Positions 55,615 through 64,000 of a DNA stretch of 64,000 bases are shown here, piece after piece; position 1 is the first letter of the stretch, and each line of letters opens with the position of its first letter. The stretch is from Pseudomonas sp. 2FG (lineage in GTDB: Bacteria; Pseudomonadota; Gammaproteobacteria; Pseudomonadales; Pseudomonadaceae), in contig NZ_SCMP01000001.1 of the NCBI RefSeq assembly GCF_005502935.1, positions 124,001 to 188,000 on the forward strand, given 5' to 3'. A program made the position numbers and the translations under genes. The notes beneath the pieces were generated by a model, which saw nothing but the letters and a program-made list of their open reading frames with translations, was not told the DNA's origin and did no database searches.

Positions 55615-56107
55615 ATCACGCTCCTTGATTGGGATGCCGCGAGCCTATGACGCTGGCATGACAGGCTGATGACAGAGCCACTGCAACACTGGCGCCTGAG
55701 TACCACGAGCCAAGCTGCTGGCGATTATCTATAGATGCCCGCTGCACAAGCTGATGACCAGCATCGAAGTGAAAGTCGAGACCCGCTTGAATCAAAGTGC
55801 GCTGCCTCAATAAATCGACTTATCGCCTCAAGCGACTTATCCGGTACAGGGGTTATGCTCCTCGCAGAGCCCGTCGCGAGAGGCCACCATGCCCTGTCTT
55901 ATGCTGATCCGCCCCCATATCGAGCGGACCTCCGGCCGAACTGTTTAAAAGCGGTTCGCGGCTGCATGGCTTGCAGATTTGGCTAGCGCTGCCGCGCGAA
56001 CTGGAAGATTGAAACGACCTGCCCCTGACGGCCTGCGACCAGTCGTTGGCAAGCCTGCCCGACACGCGAGGTGATGTGGCAGGCCTGCCAAGCGGTACTC
56101 GCCACGG
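55615..56107. other. Gene-poor stretch with a decayed gene fragment
   Basis: There are about 490 bases without an intact gene. The left part must hold the DUF3859 promoter. The right part contains a pirin-like fragment (listed separately) and stop codons in all frames. It appears to be a region where an old gene has been lost. Confidence 0.55.
55923..56012 (+). pseudogene. Remnant of a pirin-family gene
   Basis: In this frame 29 codons read SGPPAELFKSGSRLHGLQ then IWLALPRELED before a stop. The pattern GSRLHGLQxWxALP is the hallmark strand-turn of pirins (quercetinase-like cupins), which usually continue with a conserved C-terminal half; here it stops at once. The N-terminal metal-binding HxH region is also absent. 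It therefore looks like a fragment left by deletion. Confidence 0.5.
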
Positions 56108-56887
56108 CTACTGCGCGGCAAACACCTCATCGAACAGATCGTTCATCGCCTTGAAGGCGCGGGCAGCCACCAACGGGTGGTACTGGTTGCGTCCCGGCAC
56201 ATTGGCCAGCGGGTTGCTGAAGGAATGCACCGCCCCACCATAGCTGACCAGTTGCCAGTCGGTTTTCGCCGCTTTCATCTCGGCGACAAAGCCATCGACC
56301 TGCGCCTGCGGTACCGCCGGATCGTTCGCACCATGCAACACCAGCACCGGCGCCTTGATGTTCTGCGCATCCGCCGGATTCGGCGTATCCAGGTTGCCAT
56401 GGAAGGACACGAAGCCTTTTAACGGCGCGCCGGAGCGGGCCAACTCCAGCACCGAGCCACCACCGAAACAGAAGCCAATGGCCCCCAGCTTGCTAGTATC
56501 GACCTGCGTCGTCTGCGCTTTCAGCACCTCGACCGCGGCCTGGGCGCGCTTGCGCATCATGGCCCGATCCGCCTTTACCGCATCGGCCGCGGCTTTCGCT
56601 TCATCCGGGTTCGACGGACGCACCGCCTTGCCGTACATATCCGCCACAAACACCACGTACTTGTCCCCTGCGGCGCGAGCGGCCATCTTCGCCGAATCCT
56701 CGGTCACACCGAGCCAATCGGGCACCATCAACAACCCCGGACGTGGACCAGTCACGGCATTGTCATAGATCAACATGCCTTCGAAGGCTTTGCCGTCGAT
56801 CTCGTAAGGCACCGCCTTGGTGACCACAGAGGCCTCGGCAAGGCCGACCAAGCCAACCAACGCCAGGGGTATAAGTGACTTTTTCAT
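56108..56887 (-). CDS. Dienelactone hydrolase family protein, exported
   Basis: This 259-residue alpha/beta hydrolase has a signal peptide (MKKSLIPLALVGLVGLAEA). The nucleophile is Cys, in IGFCFGGGSVLEL (about residue 132), as in dienelactone hydrolases; the acid is Asp in LHGANDPAVP, and His in GAVHSFSN. Export is unusual for true dienelactone hydrolase, so it may act on another lactone or ester in the periplasm. GGGAG lies upstream of the ATG at 56887. Confidence 0.84.
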   Translation of the reverse strand: MKKSLIPLALVGLVGLAEASVVTKAVPYEIDGKAFEGMLIYDNAVTGPRPGLLMVPDWLGVTEDSAKMAARAAGDKYVVFVADMYGKAVRPSNPDEAKAAADAVKADRAMMRKRAQAAVEVLKAQTTQVDTSKLGAIGFCFGGGSVLELARSGAPLKGFVSFHGNLDTPNPADAQNIKAPVLVLHGANDPAVPQAQVDGFVAEMKAAKTDWQLVSYGGAVHSFSNPLANVPGRNQYHPLVAARAFKAMNDLFDEVFAAQ

Positions 56888-56968
56888 CGACCGTACTCCC
56901 GTTGAGTGAATAGCCATTCAACAATAGCCCCCAGGCATCGAACAGCCCAAAAAAAGCCCGCAGTTAGC

Positions 56969-57092
56969 GCAATGCTGTTCAGTTAAGAAAAAACGCCGCT
57001 TATTCCTTACCGGAAAGCGGCGTTTTTTCTAGGCTTCACCTTGTAGCTGGAGGCAAAAGTTGCCGGCCTACAGCTTAAGTGAACAGCATTGC
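56969..57092. mobile_element. 124-bp MITE-like element with 19-bp terminal inverted repeats
   Basis: The ends GCAATGCTGTTCAGTTAAG and CTTAAGTGAACAGCATTGC are inverted repeats with one mismatch. Inside are a perfect hairpin (AACGCCGCTT/AAGCGGCGTT with A and T tracts) and an imperfect stem (GTAGCTGG...CCGGCCTAC). There is no coding capacity. I see no certain target-site duplication. The layout fits a non-autonomous element moved by a transposase encoded elsewhere, or a recombination remnant of one. Confidence 0.55.
56988..57029. terminator. Inner terminator-like hairpin
   Basis: AAAAAACGCCGCTT and AAGCGGCGTTTTTT pair over 14 bases around a loop of about 13 bases. The T-tract on each strand lets it terminate in both directions, so the inserted element may have kept termination of htpG intact. 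Confidence 0.7.
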
Positions 57093-57125
57093 CGCCATGT
57101 GCGGGCTTTTTCTTGACGTCGAGTG

Positions 57126-59024
57126 TCAGGCAGAGAGTTCCACCAGCAGCTTGTTCAGCCGGCGCACATAGGCCGCTGGGTCTTTCAGGCTATCGCCAGC
57201 CGCCAAGGCAGCCTGATCGAAGAGGATGTGCGACAAATCGCCAAAACGCTCTTCGCTCTGCTCGGCATCCAGCTTCTCGATCAGCGGATGCGCCGGGTTG
57301 AACTCGAAGATCGGCTTCGAGTCCGGCACCTTCTGCCCACTGGCTTCGAGGATCTGGCGCATCTGCAGGCCGAGATCCTGTTCGCCTATGGCCAGAATCG
57401 CCGGGGAGTCGGTCAGGCGATGGGAAACCCGCACCTCACTGACTTGGCTGCCCAATGCAGTTTTCAAGCGCTCGACCAGACCTTCTTTGGCCTTGGCGGC
57501 CTCTTCCTGGGTTTTCTTGTCTTCTTCCGAATCCAATTTACCCAGGTCCAGATCGCCACGGGCGACGTCGACGAAGTGCTTACCGTCGAACTCGGTGAGG
57601 TAGCTCATCAGCCACTCGTCGATACGGTCGGTGAGCAGCAACACTTCGATGCCTTTCTTGCGGAAGACTTCCAGGTGCGGGCTGTTCTTCACCTGGGCGT
57701 AGCTTTCGCCGGTCAGGTAGTAAATCTTGTCCTGACCCTCTTTGACGCGACCGAGGTAGTCGGCCAGGGCGACGCTTGGCTCGCCACTGTCATCGCTGGT
57801 GGAGGCGAAACGCAGCAGGCCGGCGATCTTCTCCTTGTTGGCGAAGTCTTCCGCCGGGCCTTCCTTGATCACCTGGCCGAAGTTCTTCCAGAAGCCTTTG
57901 TATTGCTCGGGCTCGTTCTTCGCCAGCTTCTCGAGCATGTCCAGCGCACGCTTGGTCAGCGCCGACTTCATCGAGTCGATCACCGGGTCCTTCTGCAGGA
58001 TCTCGCGGGAAATGTTCAGCGACAGGTCGTTGGAATCGACCACGCCCTTGATGAAGCGCAGGTACAGCGGCAGGAATTCGTCGGCCTGATCCATGATGAA
58101 GACACGCTGCACATACAGCTTCAAGCCGTGCGGCGCTTCGCGCTGGTACAGATCGAAGGGCGCGCGCCCCGGCACATACAAGAGCGAGGTGTATTCCAGC
58201 TTGCCTTCGACCTTGTTGTGGCTCCAGCCCAGCGGGTTCTCGAAATCGTGGGCGACGTGCTTGTAGAACTCCTGGTATTCCTCGTCCTTCACCTCGCTGC
58301 GCGGGCGAGTCCACAGCGCGCTGGCGCGGTTGACGGTTTCCCACTCAAGCTCGGTCGGGGTCTCTTCGCCATGCTGCTCTTTCGGTAGCTCGATCGGCAG
58401 GGCGATATGGTCGGAGTACTTCTTGATGATATTGCGCAAGCGCCAGCCGTCGGCGAACTCTGTTTCACCACTCTTCAGGTGCAGCACGATGCGCGTACCG
58501 CGCTCGGGCTTGTCGATGCTGGCGACACTGAATTCACCCTCGCCATGGGACTCCCAATGCACGCCCTCGCTGGCCGGCAGGCCGGCGCGGCGCGTGAAGA
58601 CATCCACCCGGTCGGCAACGATAAAGGCCGAGTAGAAACCCACGCCGAACTGGCCGATCAGGTGCGAATCCTTCTTCTGATCGCCCGACAGATGCTTCAT
58701 GAAGTCGGCGGTGCCGGACTTGGCGATGGTGCCCAGATGCGTGACCGCATCCTCGCGGCTCATGCCGATGCCGTTGTCTTCGAGGGTGACGGTATTGGCG
58801 TCTTTATCGAAGCTGACCCGGATCTTCAGCGGATCACCGCCTTCCAGCAGGTCCGGCTTGGCCAGGGCCTCGAAGCGCAGCTTGTCGGCCGCATCGGAGG
58901 CGTTGGAGATCAATTCGCGAAGGAAGATTTCCTTGTTGGAATACAGCGAATGGATCATCAGGTGAAGCAGTTGCTTCACCTCGGTCTGGAAGCCCAGGGT
59001 TTCTTTTTGAGTTTCCACACTCAT
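57126..59024 (-). CDS. htpG: Chaperone protein HtpG (Hsp90)
   Basis: This 632-residue Hsp90 homologue helps fold client proteins in the cytoplasm. The N-terminal ATP pocket has [27 protein letters not shown] and the lid [13 protein letters not shown]; the middle domain has the catalytic-loop Arg region LNISREILQ. The C-terminal dimer domain ends at LLVELSA. The start [16 protein letters not shown] is standard. No CIRCE element is visible; a sigma-32-type promoter could not be defended by eye. Confidence 0.95.
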   Translation of the reverse strand: MSVETQKETLGFQTEVKQLLHLMIHSLYSNKEIFLRELISNASDAADKLRFEALAKPDLLEGGDPLKIRVSFDKDANTVTLEDNGIGMSREDAVTHLGTIAKSGTADFMKHLSGDQKKDSHLIGQFGVGFYSAFIVADRVDVFTRRAGLPASEGVHWESHGEGEFSVASIDKPERGTRIVLHLKSGETEFADGWRLRNIIKKYSDHIALPIELPKEQHGEETPTELEWETVNRASALWTRPRSEVKDEEYQEFYKHVAHDFENPLGWSHNKVEGKLEYTSLLYVPGRAPFDLYQREAPHGLKLYVQRVFIMDQADEFLPLYLRFIKGVVDSNDLSLNISREILQKDPVIDSMKSALTKRALDMLEKLAKNEPEQYKGFWKNFGQVIKEGPAEDFANKEKIAGLLRFASTSDDSGEPSVALADYLGRVKEGQDKIYYLTGESYAQVKNSPHLEVFRKKGIEVLLLTDRIDEWLMSYLTEFDGKHFVDVARGDLDLGKLDSEEDKKTQEEAAKAKEGLVERLKTALGSQVSEVRVSHRLTDSPAILAIGEQDLGLQMRQILEASGQKVPDSKPIFEFNPAHPLIEKLDAEQSEERFGDLSHILFDQAALAAGDSLKDPAAYVRRLNKLLVELSA

Positions 59025-59117
59025 GGTCGTCTAACTCCACTCAGCTGGCATAAGCCGCAATAGCGGCGGATGTCATGCAGATGGGGGCAACGACAGCGAT
59101 TTCAAGTGCTTAACCAA

Positions 59118-60374
59118 TCAGGGTTCGAGCAGTTCAATCGTCTTGATCGCTTCCGGCCGCACGGCAAAGCTGGCCTCGCCCTGCCCACTCAGATTGCGCC
59201 GGATGGCGATGCGGCCGTCCGGGTTAATGCCGGTGAAACGACCTTCGGCCTGGCTGCCGCGCTCAGTCACGATCCGCATGTTCAAATTCTGATAACGACT
59301 CGGGCTGCTTTGCAGGCGCGGCAAGCTGAAACCCAAACGCCGATCGGGTGGACGACCGGCCTGCTCCGAGGCGGGCATTGGCTTCCCCGTCACGGCCTGG
59401 CGGCTGCCAACGCTAGCCGCCGATGCTGCTGGCAGGGGCGAAAAATGGTCCCCTTGCACCACCCAGCCCCGCGCTTGGCTTTTTTCCAGCCGCAAAGGCA
59501 CATGTTGAGGCTGGCCATTGACCTGCGCATCGACTTCCAGCTCCACACTAGTGGCCGGCAAAGTCACCGCTGGCAAGCTGGCCAACTGCACCACTCGAGT
59601 CGCAAAGCGGCGTTTCAGGTAGTCCTCGATCACGTAGGCCAGGGTATCGCGCGAATCGAAACGGGTATCGACTTTAGCGTCCAGGTAACGCAGACGATCG
59701 CTGAACAACTCGACCTTACCGCTCAAGGTGGTCTTGAACTGCGGCGGTAAGACCAAGTGGAAGTCGCCCACCAGCTTGTTCGGCGCCAGGGGTTTGAGAT
59801 TCAGATGCAGGGTGTAGCCGTGGGTCAGGCGGCGCGCCTCGGGTAGCTCCTGCTCGGGCAGCAACCAGCTGACCTGCACTTCCGGTAACGAGCCGCGATC
59901 CTGCGGTAGCACGTCCACCCGCACGGCACCGCTGGCTGGTTGCGGCAAACGGATGCTGATTTCGCGGCTGGCGAAAAAGTCTTGCCCCTCACGCAGGCTC
60001 AAGCTGCCGTCAATCAACTCGCCTTGCTGCGGGGCAAACGGCTGGCCATTCAGCTCGCCACGCAAGTGAATGGCCAACTCGGCCGGCACCGGTGCCTCAG
60101 GCTTAAGCCAATTCAGGCTGAGAATGGCTTCCAGCCGCTGCGCATCGTGATTGGCGAGCAAGGTCAAACCGACCACCAGGGGAATAAAGCCCAGCGCGCT
60201 CAGCACTACCGCTTTGCGCGCGATACGCCAGTAACGCAGCACATACACTAGGGTAAGCGGCGGCAGCAGACTGCCCAAGCCCCAGAGCAGGCTGGTACCA
60301 AAGGCCAGCATGACCAGCCAGACCAGACCGACCAGAATCAGCAGCAAGCCACCGAGGATCAGCAACGCATCCAT
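59118..60374 (-). CDS. Membrane protein of unknown function with Sm/SH3-like C-terminus
   Basis: This 418-residue protein has three N-terminal membrane segments (about residues 3-25, 27-47 and 55-72), then a soluble beta-rich region. A Pro/Ser-rich linker (about 310-345) leads to a last 60 residues, from RYQNLNMRIVTERGSQAEGRF, that look like a small barrel. That end resembles the terminus of the protein at 4569-5834 (Y..L...T..G....G...G and F....I). The ATG at 60374 has AAGGA upstream. I do not recognise a named family. Confidence 0.65.
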   Translation of the reverse strand: MDALLILGGLLLILVGLVWLVMLAFGTSLLWGLGSLLPPLTLVYVLRYWRIARKAVVLSALGFIPLVVGLTLLANHDAQRLEAILSLNWLKPEAPVPAELAIHLRGELNGQPFAPQQGELIDGSLSLREGQDFFASREISIRLPQPASGAVRVDVLPQDRGSLPEVQVSWLLPEQELPEARRLTHGYTLHLNLKPLAPNKLVGDFHLVLPPQFKTTLSGKVELFSDRLRYLDAKVDTRFDSRDTLAYVIEDYLKRRFATRVVQLASLPAVTLPATSVELEVDAQVNGQPQHVPLRLEKSQARGWVVQGDHFSPLPAASAASVGSRQAVTGKPMPASEQAGRPPDRRLGFSLPRLQSSPSRYQNLNMRIVTERGSQAEGRFTGINPDGRIAIRRNLSGQGEASFAVRPEAIKTIELLEP

Positions 60375-60424
60375 CCAGAATTCCTTATTCTTGAACCGCA
60401 CTCGGCCTGCGCTAACCGCGCAGC

Positions 60425-60871
60425 TTAAGGCTCGTCGACCTTGAAGTGGGCGCGGGCGGTGGCAATCGGCTCGGCTTGAGTAGTCTGCCAGGCCGTAATG
60501 GCGACGTTGGCGACGCGGCGGCCCTGGCGCCACACCTGGCATTGGGCATAAGTGTCACGATAATGGCCGGCACGCAGGTAATCTATCGAGAAGTCGATGA
60601 TTTTCGGCAAATGTGGAATACCCATGAACATCAGCAGATGGAGCATGGCGCCATGCTCCATAAAGCCGGCGATCACCCCGCCATGCAGTGCGGGCAGCAG
60701 CGGGTTGCCGATGTTGTCCTTGTTCGCCGGCAACCGAAAGACCACGTCATCGCCTAGCCGTACACACTCGATACCGAGCAACTTGGCATAGGGAATCAGG
60801 CTGAGCAGCCCGTCGTAGTCATTCTTCTCATGCGCTTCGCGCACCAATTGGTTGAGGCTCAGGCTGCTCAT
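60425..60871 (-). CDS. PaaI-type hotdog thioesterase (second of tandem)
   Basis: This 148-residue hotdog protein has LPALHGGVIAGFMEHGAM, with HGG and Glu at the catalytic position. It is the downstream member of a tandem pair with the gene at 60868-61344, sharing the fold but only weak sequence identity. Its ATG overlaps the upstream stop (ATGA). Substrate unknown; the dual arrangement hints at a heteromer or a two-substrate set. Confidence 0.83.
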   Translation of the reverse strand: MSSLSLNQLVREAHEKNDYDGLLSLIPYAKLLGIECVRLGDDVVFRLPANKDNIGNPLLPALHGGVIAGFMEHGAMLHLLMFMGIPHLPKIIDFSIDYLRAGHYRDTYAQCQVWRQGRRVANVAITAWQTTQAEPIATARAHFKVDEP

Positions 60872-61344
60872 GCGGCACCGCCTTGCATATCCCGATTGAA
60901 CTCTTTTCCACCTTGGGCGCCCTTGCCCATGCGCATGAAGGTCCCGACCACATGGGCGATCGGCTGCTGCGGGTCGTCCTGATAAGCGAAACCACGGGTA
61001 AAGATGATGTTCGGCGTCACTCGGTAGCATTCGGCGACGCCATAGACATCCTTGTTCGGTTCGGCCGGGCGCATATAGTCGATACGCAGGTCGAGGGTCG
61101 GGCACACCTCGAATTCCGGCAGCACGCAGACAATAGAAATACCGCAGGTGGTGTCCATCAGCGTGGTGATGGCGCCACCATGGATCACGCCAGTTTCCGG
61201 ATTGCCAATGATTTGCGTGCTGTAGGGCAGGCGCAGGGTCAAGCGCTGGCTGTCCGCAGCATGCACGCTCATTGCGAGCACCTGGCAATGGCGCAAGGCC
61301 GAGAGAAAGCGCTGGGCGCGCTCAAAAATGGGGTTTTCCGGCAT
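60868..61344 (-). CDS. PaaI-type hotdog thioesterase (first of tandem)
   Basis: This 158-residue hotdog protein has ETGVIHGGAITTLMDTTCG, with HGG and the catalytic Asp, and FTRGFAYQDD near the end. In PaaI-type enzymes the Asp in this position activates water for thioester cleavage. The start MPENPIFERAQ at 61344 is preferred over a longer version with an N-terminal MRLFAMF extension. Confidence 0.83.
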   Translation of the reverse strand: MPENPIFERAQRFLSALRHCQVLAMSVHAADSQRLTLRLPYSTQIIGNPETGVIHGGAITTLMDTTCGISIVCVLPEFEVCPTLDLRIDYMRPAEPNKDVYGVAECYRVTPNIIFTRGFAYQDDPQQPIAHVVGTFMRMGKGAQGGKEFNRDMQGGAA

Positions 61345-61538
61345 GACAGCAACCTGGACGAGGAACATGGCAAAGAGCCGCATGATACCCTGCCCCCGTC
61401 TGAGCTTCAGCCTCGGACTACGCAGATATCCGTCGGCATGTGCATGTTCGTGCGATTCTTCTAGGCTCAGTGGAACTTAATGTAAAACCTGAAGTTCAAA
61501 GTGCTATCAACGAAGAAAGCCACAATGGAGGCTCAAAG

Positions 61539-61757
61539 ATGAAAAACACCCTGTCCCTTGCCCTGCTCCTGGCCGCCAGCCTTGGTCTTGCTGCCTGCGA
61601 TAAGAAGGAGGAAGACAAAGTCCAGGCCCCGGCAGCTCCGGCAACTGAAACCATGCCGAGCGCACCCGCCCCGGAAGCCACCACGCCGCAGCCGAGCACA
61701 CCTGCTCCGGCCGCTCCAGCCACCGCACCGGAAGAACAACCGGCGGAAAGCCAGTAA
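61539..61757 (+). CDS. Small Pro/Ala-rich lipoprotein
   Basis: This 72-residue protein has a signal peptide ending in the lipobox GLAAC, then DKKEED and a low-complexity tail of Ala, Pro, Thr and Glu. The tail probably spans or spaces in the periplasm without a folded domain. GGAGG lies seven bases before the ATG at 61539. Such small lipoproteins are common and uncharacterised; no partner is evident. Confidence 0.78.
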   Translation: MKNTLSLALLLAASLGLAACDKKEEDKVQAPAAPATETMPSAPAPEATTPQPSTPAPAAPATAPEEQPAESQ

Positions 61758-61773
61758 GGATTAGCGCCTCCTG

Positions 61774-61811
61774 GAAAGCACAAGGCCCGCAGTTGCGGGC
61801 CTTGTGCTTTC
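61774..61811. terminator. 18-bp perfect stem between convergent genes
   Basis: GAAAGCACAAGGCCCGCA and TGCGGGCCTTGTGCTTTC pair perfectly around a 2-base loop. There is no strong T-tract on either side, but the position between the convergent lipoprotein and MAPEG genes supports termination. Confidence 0.65.
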
Positions 61812-61816
61812 TGCTC

Positions 61817-62206
61817 TCAGAGCGCCGGGCTGAGCATCAGCAGCAGGCAGCAGAGCAGGCCGACCACCCAGACCAGGCTGCGCAACTGGTGCTTGTCGTT
61901 CCAGTAGAGGAACAGGTACAGCACTCGCGAGACGACGAAGAGCACCGCCAGCAGGTCCACCAGATGGCCATGGGTCTGGGTGACATGGGCCATCAGCACG
62001 CCGGCGGCGAAAAGCGGGAATATCTCGATGCTGTTCTGATGCGCGGCCAGGGCCCGCGCGCCGAAGCCACTCAGTCGCGCCTGCTGGGCTCGCGGGTGAC
62101 GGTTGTCATAGCCACCGCCCTCTTCCTTCATCGCCTTGGCGACCGGGATCTTGGCCACAAAGATCAGCACGGCACTGATAAACACACACCAAAACGGCAG
62201 ACTCAT
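61817..62206 (-). CDS. MAPEG family membrane protein
   Basis: This 129-residue protein has four membrane segments and the family pattern NRHPRAQQARLSGFGARALAAHQNSIEIFPLFAAGV, with the conserved Arg/Glu-Asn residues of glutathione-handling MAPEG enzymes. Bacterial members have no settled reaction. Its ATG overlaps the stop of the DUF599 gene (ATGA), so the two are co-translated. Confidence 0.82.
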   Translation of the reverse strand: MSLPFWCVFISAVLIFVAKIPVAKAMKEEGGGYDNRHPRAQQARLSGFGARALAAHQNSIEIFPLFAAGVLMAHVTQTHGHLVDLLAVLFVVSRVLYLFLYWNDKHQLRSLVWVVGLLCCLLLMLSPAL

Positions 62207-62937
62207 TCGTTCCTCTCCTTGGCCGGTTCAACTACCGGGGTTGGAGTGTAAACCATCACTTCCAACACATCGGAATGAAACTCGCGGCGGTACAACACCA
62301 GCACCACACCAGTGGTGACCAACATGAAGAACCAGGGATTGATGAACCAGGCCAGGGTCGCCATGCCGAAATAATAGGCACGCAGGCCAAGGTTGAACTG
62401 GTTGGCGGCCATCGAGATCACCCGCGCAGCCCGCTCGGCGAACGCCTTGCGCTCCGGCTCGGTCACGTGCCGCTCGCCTATCATTGGCGCAGAGCCGATC
62501 AGCACCGCGGCAAAGTTGTACTGGCGCATGCACCAACTGAAGGTGAAGAACGCGTAGACGAACACCAGCGCCAGACAGAGCAGCTTGATCTCCGAGACCC
62601 CACGGCTGACCGGCTCGACCAGGGGCAGATCCGCCAACAGCGACACCGCACGATCGGATGAGCCCAGCACGGTGAGAATACCGGCCAGGATAATCAGGGT
62701 GCTGGAGGCGAAGAACGAGGCGTTGCGCTCGAGGTTACCGATCACACTGGCGTCGGCGATGCGATTGTCGCGCAGCAACAAGCGGCGCATCCAGTCTTCC
62801 CGATAAAGGTGCAGCACGCTGGCCAGACACGGGGTATCGCGGCCCTTCCAAATGGCGTAACGCGTGTAACCACCCCAGCAGATGACGAACCAGAGGACGG
62901 CAAGCACATGCGCTAGAGAACTCTCGGTGATGAACAT
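62203..62937 (-). CDS. DUF599 membrane protein
   Basis: This 244-residue protein has about four membrane segments: an N-terminal one (8-24), two central ones (about 75-95 and 113-135), and a C-terminal one (about 190-218). Family-type stretches are WMRRLLLRDNRIADASVIGNLERNASFFASST and AARVISMAANQFNLGLRAYYFGMATLAWF. The function is unknown. AAGGAG lies before the ATG. Confidence 0.8.
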   Translation of the reverse strand: MFITESSLAHVLAVLWFVICWGGYTRYAIWKGRDTPCLASVLHLYREDWMRRLLLRDNRIADASVIGNLERNASFFASSTLIILAGILTVLGSSDRAVSLLADLPLVEPVSRGVSEIKLLCLALVFVYAFFTFSWCMRQYNFAAVLIGSAPMIGERHVTEPERKAFAERAARVISMAANQFNLGLRAYYFGMATLAWFINPWFFMLVTTGVVLVLYRREFHSDVLEVMVYTPTPVVEPAKERNE

Positions 62938-62988
62938 GCAAACTCCTTGTGAATCCGCCGCGATTATAGCCAGCCGAAGCTTTCGCCA

Positions 62989-63010
62989 GGCCGCCCGAAG
63001 GCGGCCTTTT
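62989..63010. terminator. Possible terminator downstream of brnQ
   Basis: GGCCGCC and GGCGGCC pair around a 4-base loop that reads TTCG on the minus strand. A T-tract follows on the plus strand only, so the activity for brnQ is uncertain. Confidence 0.4.
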
Positions 63011-63024
63011 CACCAACACCAGGC

Positions 63025-64000
63025 TTAAACCAGCACCTCGCCGCGCCCGCCCAGCAAACGATCGAGCAACGTGGCCACGGCTAAGGTGAACAGCGCCGGT
63101 ACCAACCAGGCCAAACCTTGCTCGGCGAGCGGCAAATGCGCCAACCACGCGGGCAGCCACTGATCCAAACCGGCGGCCTTGACGCCATCGACGATGCCTA
63201 ACAGCAACGCGACCACCATCACCGGGGCGATGACACGACTCGAGGCGTGCCAAAACTCGCGACAGAAACTCAACGCCACCAAGACGATGCACGGCGGATA
63301 GATCGCCGTCAGCACGGGCACCGAAACCTGGATCAACAGGGTCAAGCCCAGATTCGATACCAGCAGCGAGAAACCCGCCAATAAAATCACCAGGGTGCGG
63401 TAGGACAGCGGCAACACCCCGCTGAAGTACTCGGCACAAGCACAGGTCAGACCGACCGCCGTCACCAAACATGCCAGCGAGATCAGCGCGGCCAGGAACA
63501 CACTGCCCAACGAACCGAAGGTGTGTTGCACATAGGCGTGCAGCACCGCCGCACCGTTACTGGCGCCAGCCGCGATGGCATGACTGCCGGCACCGAGGCG
63601 GAACAAACTGATATACACCAACGCCAGACCCAACCCGGCAATCAGCCCGGCGATCACCGCGTAACGGGTAATCAGCCGCGGCGACTCCACCCCACGGGAG
63701 CGAATCGCATTGACGATGACGATGCCAAACACCAGCGCCCCCAGGGTATCCATGGTCAGATAACCATTGATAAAGCCTTGGGAGAACGGCGCCGCCACAT
63801 AGGCCGGCTCAGGCGTACCTATGCTGCCCGCCGGTAGGGCAAAGGCCGCGATACCTAGCATGGCCAAGGCCATGATCTTCAGCGGCGCGAGGAAGCACCC
63901 TACCGTATCCAGCAGCCGCCCAGGGTAAAGCGCGACCCAGAACACGATGAGGAAATACACCAGGCTGTAAGCGAACAGCGCCAGCGGACTGTTGCCGGTC
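63025..64000 (-). CDS. brnQ: Branched-chain amino acid transporter BrnQ (5' end outside window)
   Basis: The frame is open to the window edge: upstream of [14 protein letters not shown] it continues as [13 protein letters not shown], so the N-terminal roughly 110 residues are missing. About nine membrane spans are visible. BrnQ carries out sodium-coupled uptake of leucine, isoleucine and valine. Family-like stretches are [46 protein letters not shown] and [16 protein letters not shown]. The C-terminus ends shortly after [14 protein letters not shown]. Confidence 0.88.
   Translation of the reverse strand, partial: TGNSPLALFAYSLVYFLIVFWVALYPGRLLDTVGCFLAPLKIMALAMLGIAAFALPAGSIGTPEPAYVAAPFSQGFINGYLTMDTLGALVFGIVIVNAIRSRGVESPRLITRYAVIAGLIAGLGLALVYISLFRLGAGSHAIAAGASNGAAVLHAYVQHTFGSLGSVFLAALISLACLVTAVGLTCACAEYFSGVLPLSYRTLVILLAGFSLLVSNLGLTLLIQVSVPVLTAIYPPCIVLVALSFCREFWHASSRVIAPVMVVALLLGIVDGVKAAGLDQWLPAWLAHLPLAEQGLAWLVPALFTLAVATLLDRLLGGRGEVLV

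Larger units (their letters stand above)
56949..57111 (-). terminator. Composite htpG terminator, split by an inserted element
   Basis: AAAAAGCCCGCA on the left (56951-56962) and TGCGGGCTTTTT on the right (57100-57111) form the arms of a normal terminator, but 137 bases separate them. A second complete terminator-like hairpin (56988-57029) sits inside, within the 124-bp inverted-repeat element. Transcription from htpG meets the right arm first. Confidence 0.65.

Noticed and set aside
57123..58388. Open frame of 421 codons antisense to htpG
   Set aside because: A shadow of the Hsp90 coding sequence with no independent support.

Overview
The window is ordinary-looking chromosomal DNA of a Pseudomonas, most likely of the P. 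aeruginosa / P. alcaligenes side of the genus. The sequence is GC-rich and densely coded. It carries genus markers: the 83-residue lipoprotein OprI, the lipase/foldase pair lipA-lifO, TgpA, the fabAB operon and an MltF2-type transglycosylase. There are no tRNA or rRNA genes, no CRISPR array, no prophage and no intact insertion sequence. Nearly every gene belongs to a known family; the novelty is mainly in non-coding DNA and a few uncharacterised gene clusters.

Layout. 0-6 kb: start of a universal stress protein gene, 5'-nucleotidase, ketopantoate-reductase-like and thioredoxin-like genes divergent from a PilZ gene, then DAHP synthase (aroF), a GNAT and an unrecognised membrane-anchored protein. 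6-25 kb: oprI, an L,D-transpeptidase, tesA divergent from a YbbA/YbbP-type transporter, greB, thpR, the secreted lipase lipA with its foldase lifO, DoxX, mltF2, tatD, an Mpo1-like protein, an acyl-CoA thioesterase, a CHAD protein and the tgpA/DUF58/MoxR operon. 25-28.6 kb: flavin reductase-like protein, a small lipoprotein, a patatin-like phospholipase and glutaminase. 28.6-36.9 kb: the complete potassium system kdpFABCDE. 37-44 kb: a permease, then a compact uncharacterised cluster (acyl-CoA ligase, hotdog thioesterase, two alpha/beta hydrolases, GST, DUF4892). 43.7-50.3 kb: sixA, DUF4389, gpsA, a hybrid sensor kinase with a coupled small secreted protein, and fabA-fabB. 50.4-64 kb: MddA-type methyltransferase, an OmpR-type regulator with a soluble multi-PAS hybrid kinase, DUF3859, dienelactone hydrolase, htpG, an unrecognised membrane protein, two tandem hotdog thioesterases, a lipoprotein, MAPEG, DUF599 and the 3' part of brnQ.

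From memory of P. aeruginosa PAO1, the oprI-to-moxR block and the htpG-to-glsA block are each collinear with PAO1 but are far apart there. Here they are neighbours, so the 25-28.6 kb stretch looks like a rearrangement junction.

Most notable non-coding signals: (1) a 124-bp element with 19-bp terminal inverted repeats lying inside the loop of the htpG terminator; (2) three copies of GGCGTAAAG spaced 33 and 11 bp upstream of kdpF, a likely KdpE operator; (3) a family of REP-like hairpins at 25.2, 32.6-32.7 and 36.8 kb, one group splitting kdpB from kdpC; (4) direct repeats and a long imperfect palindrome before fabA; (5) a decayed pirin gene fragment near 56.0 kb.
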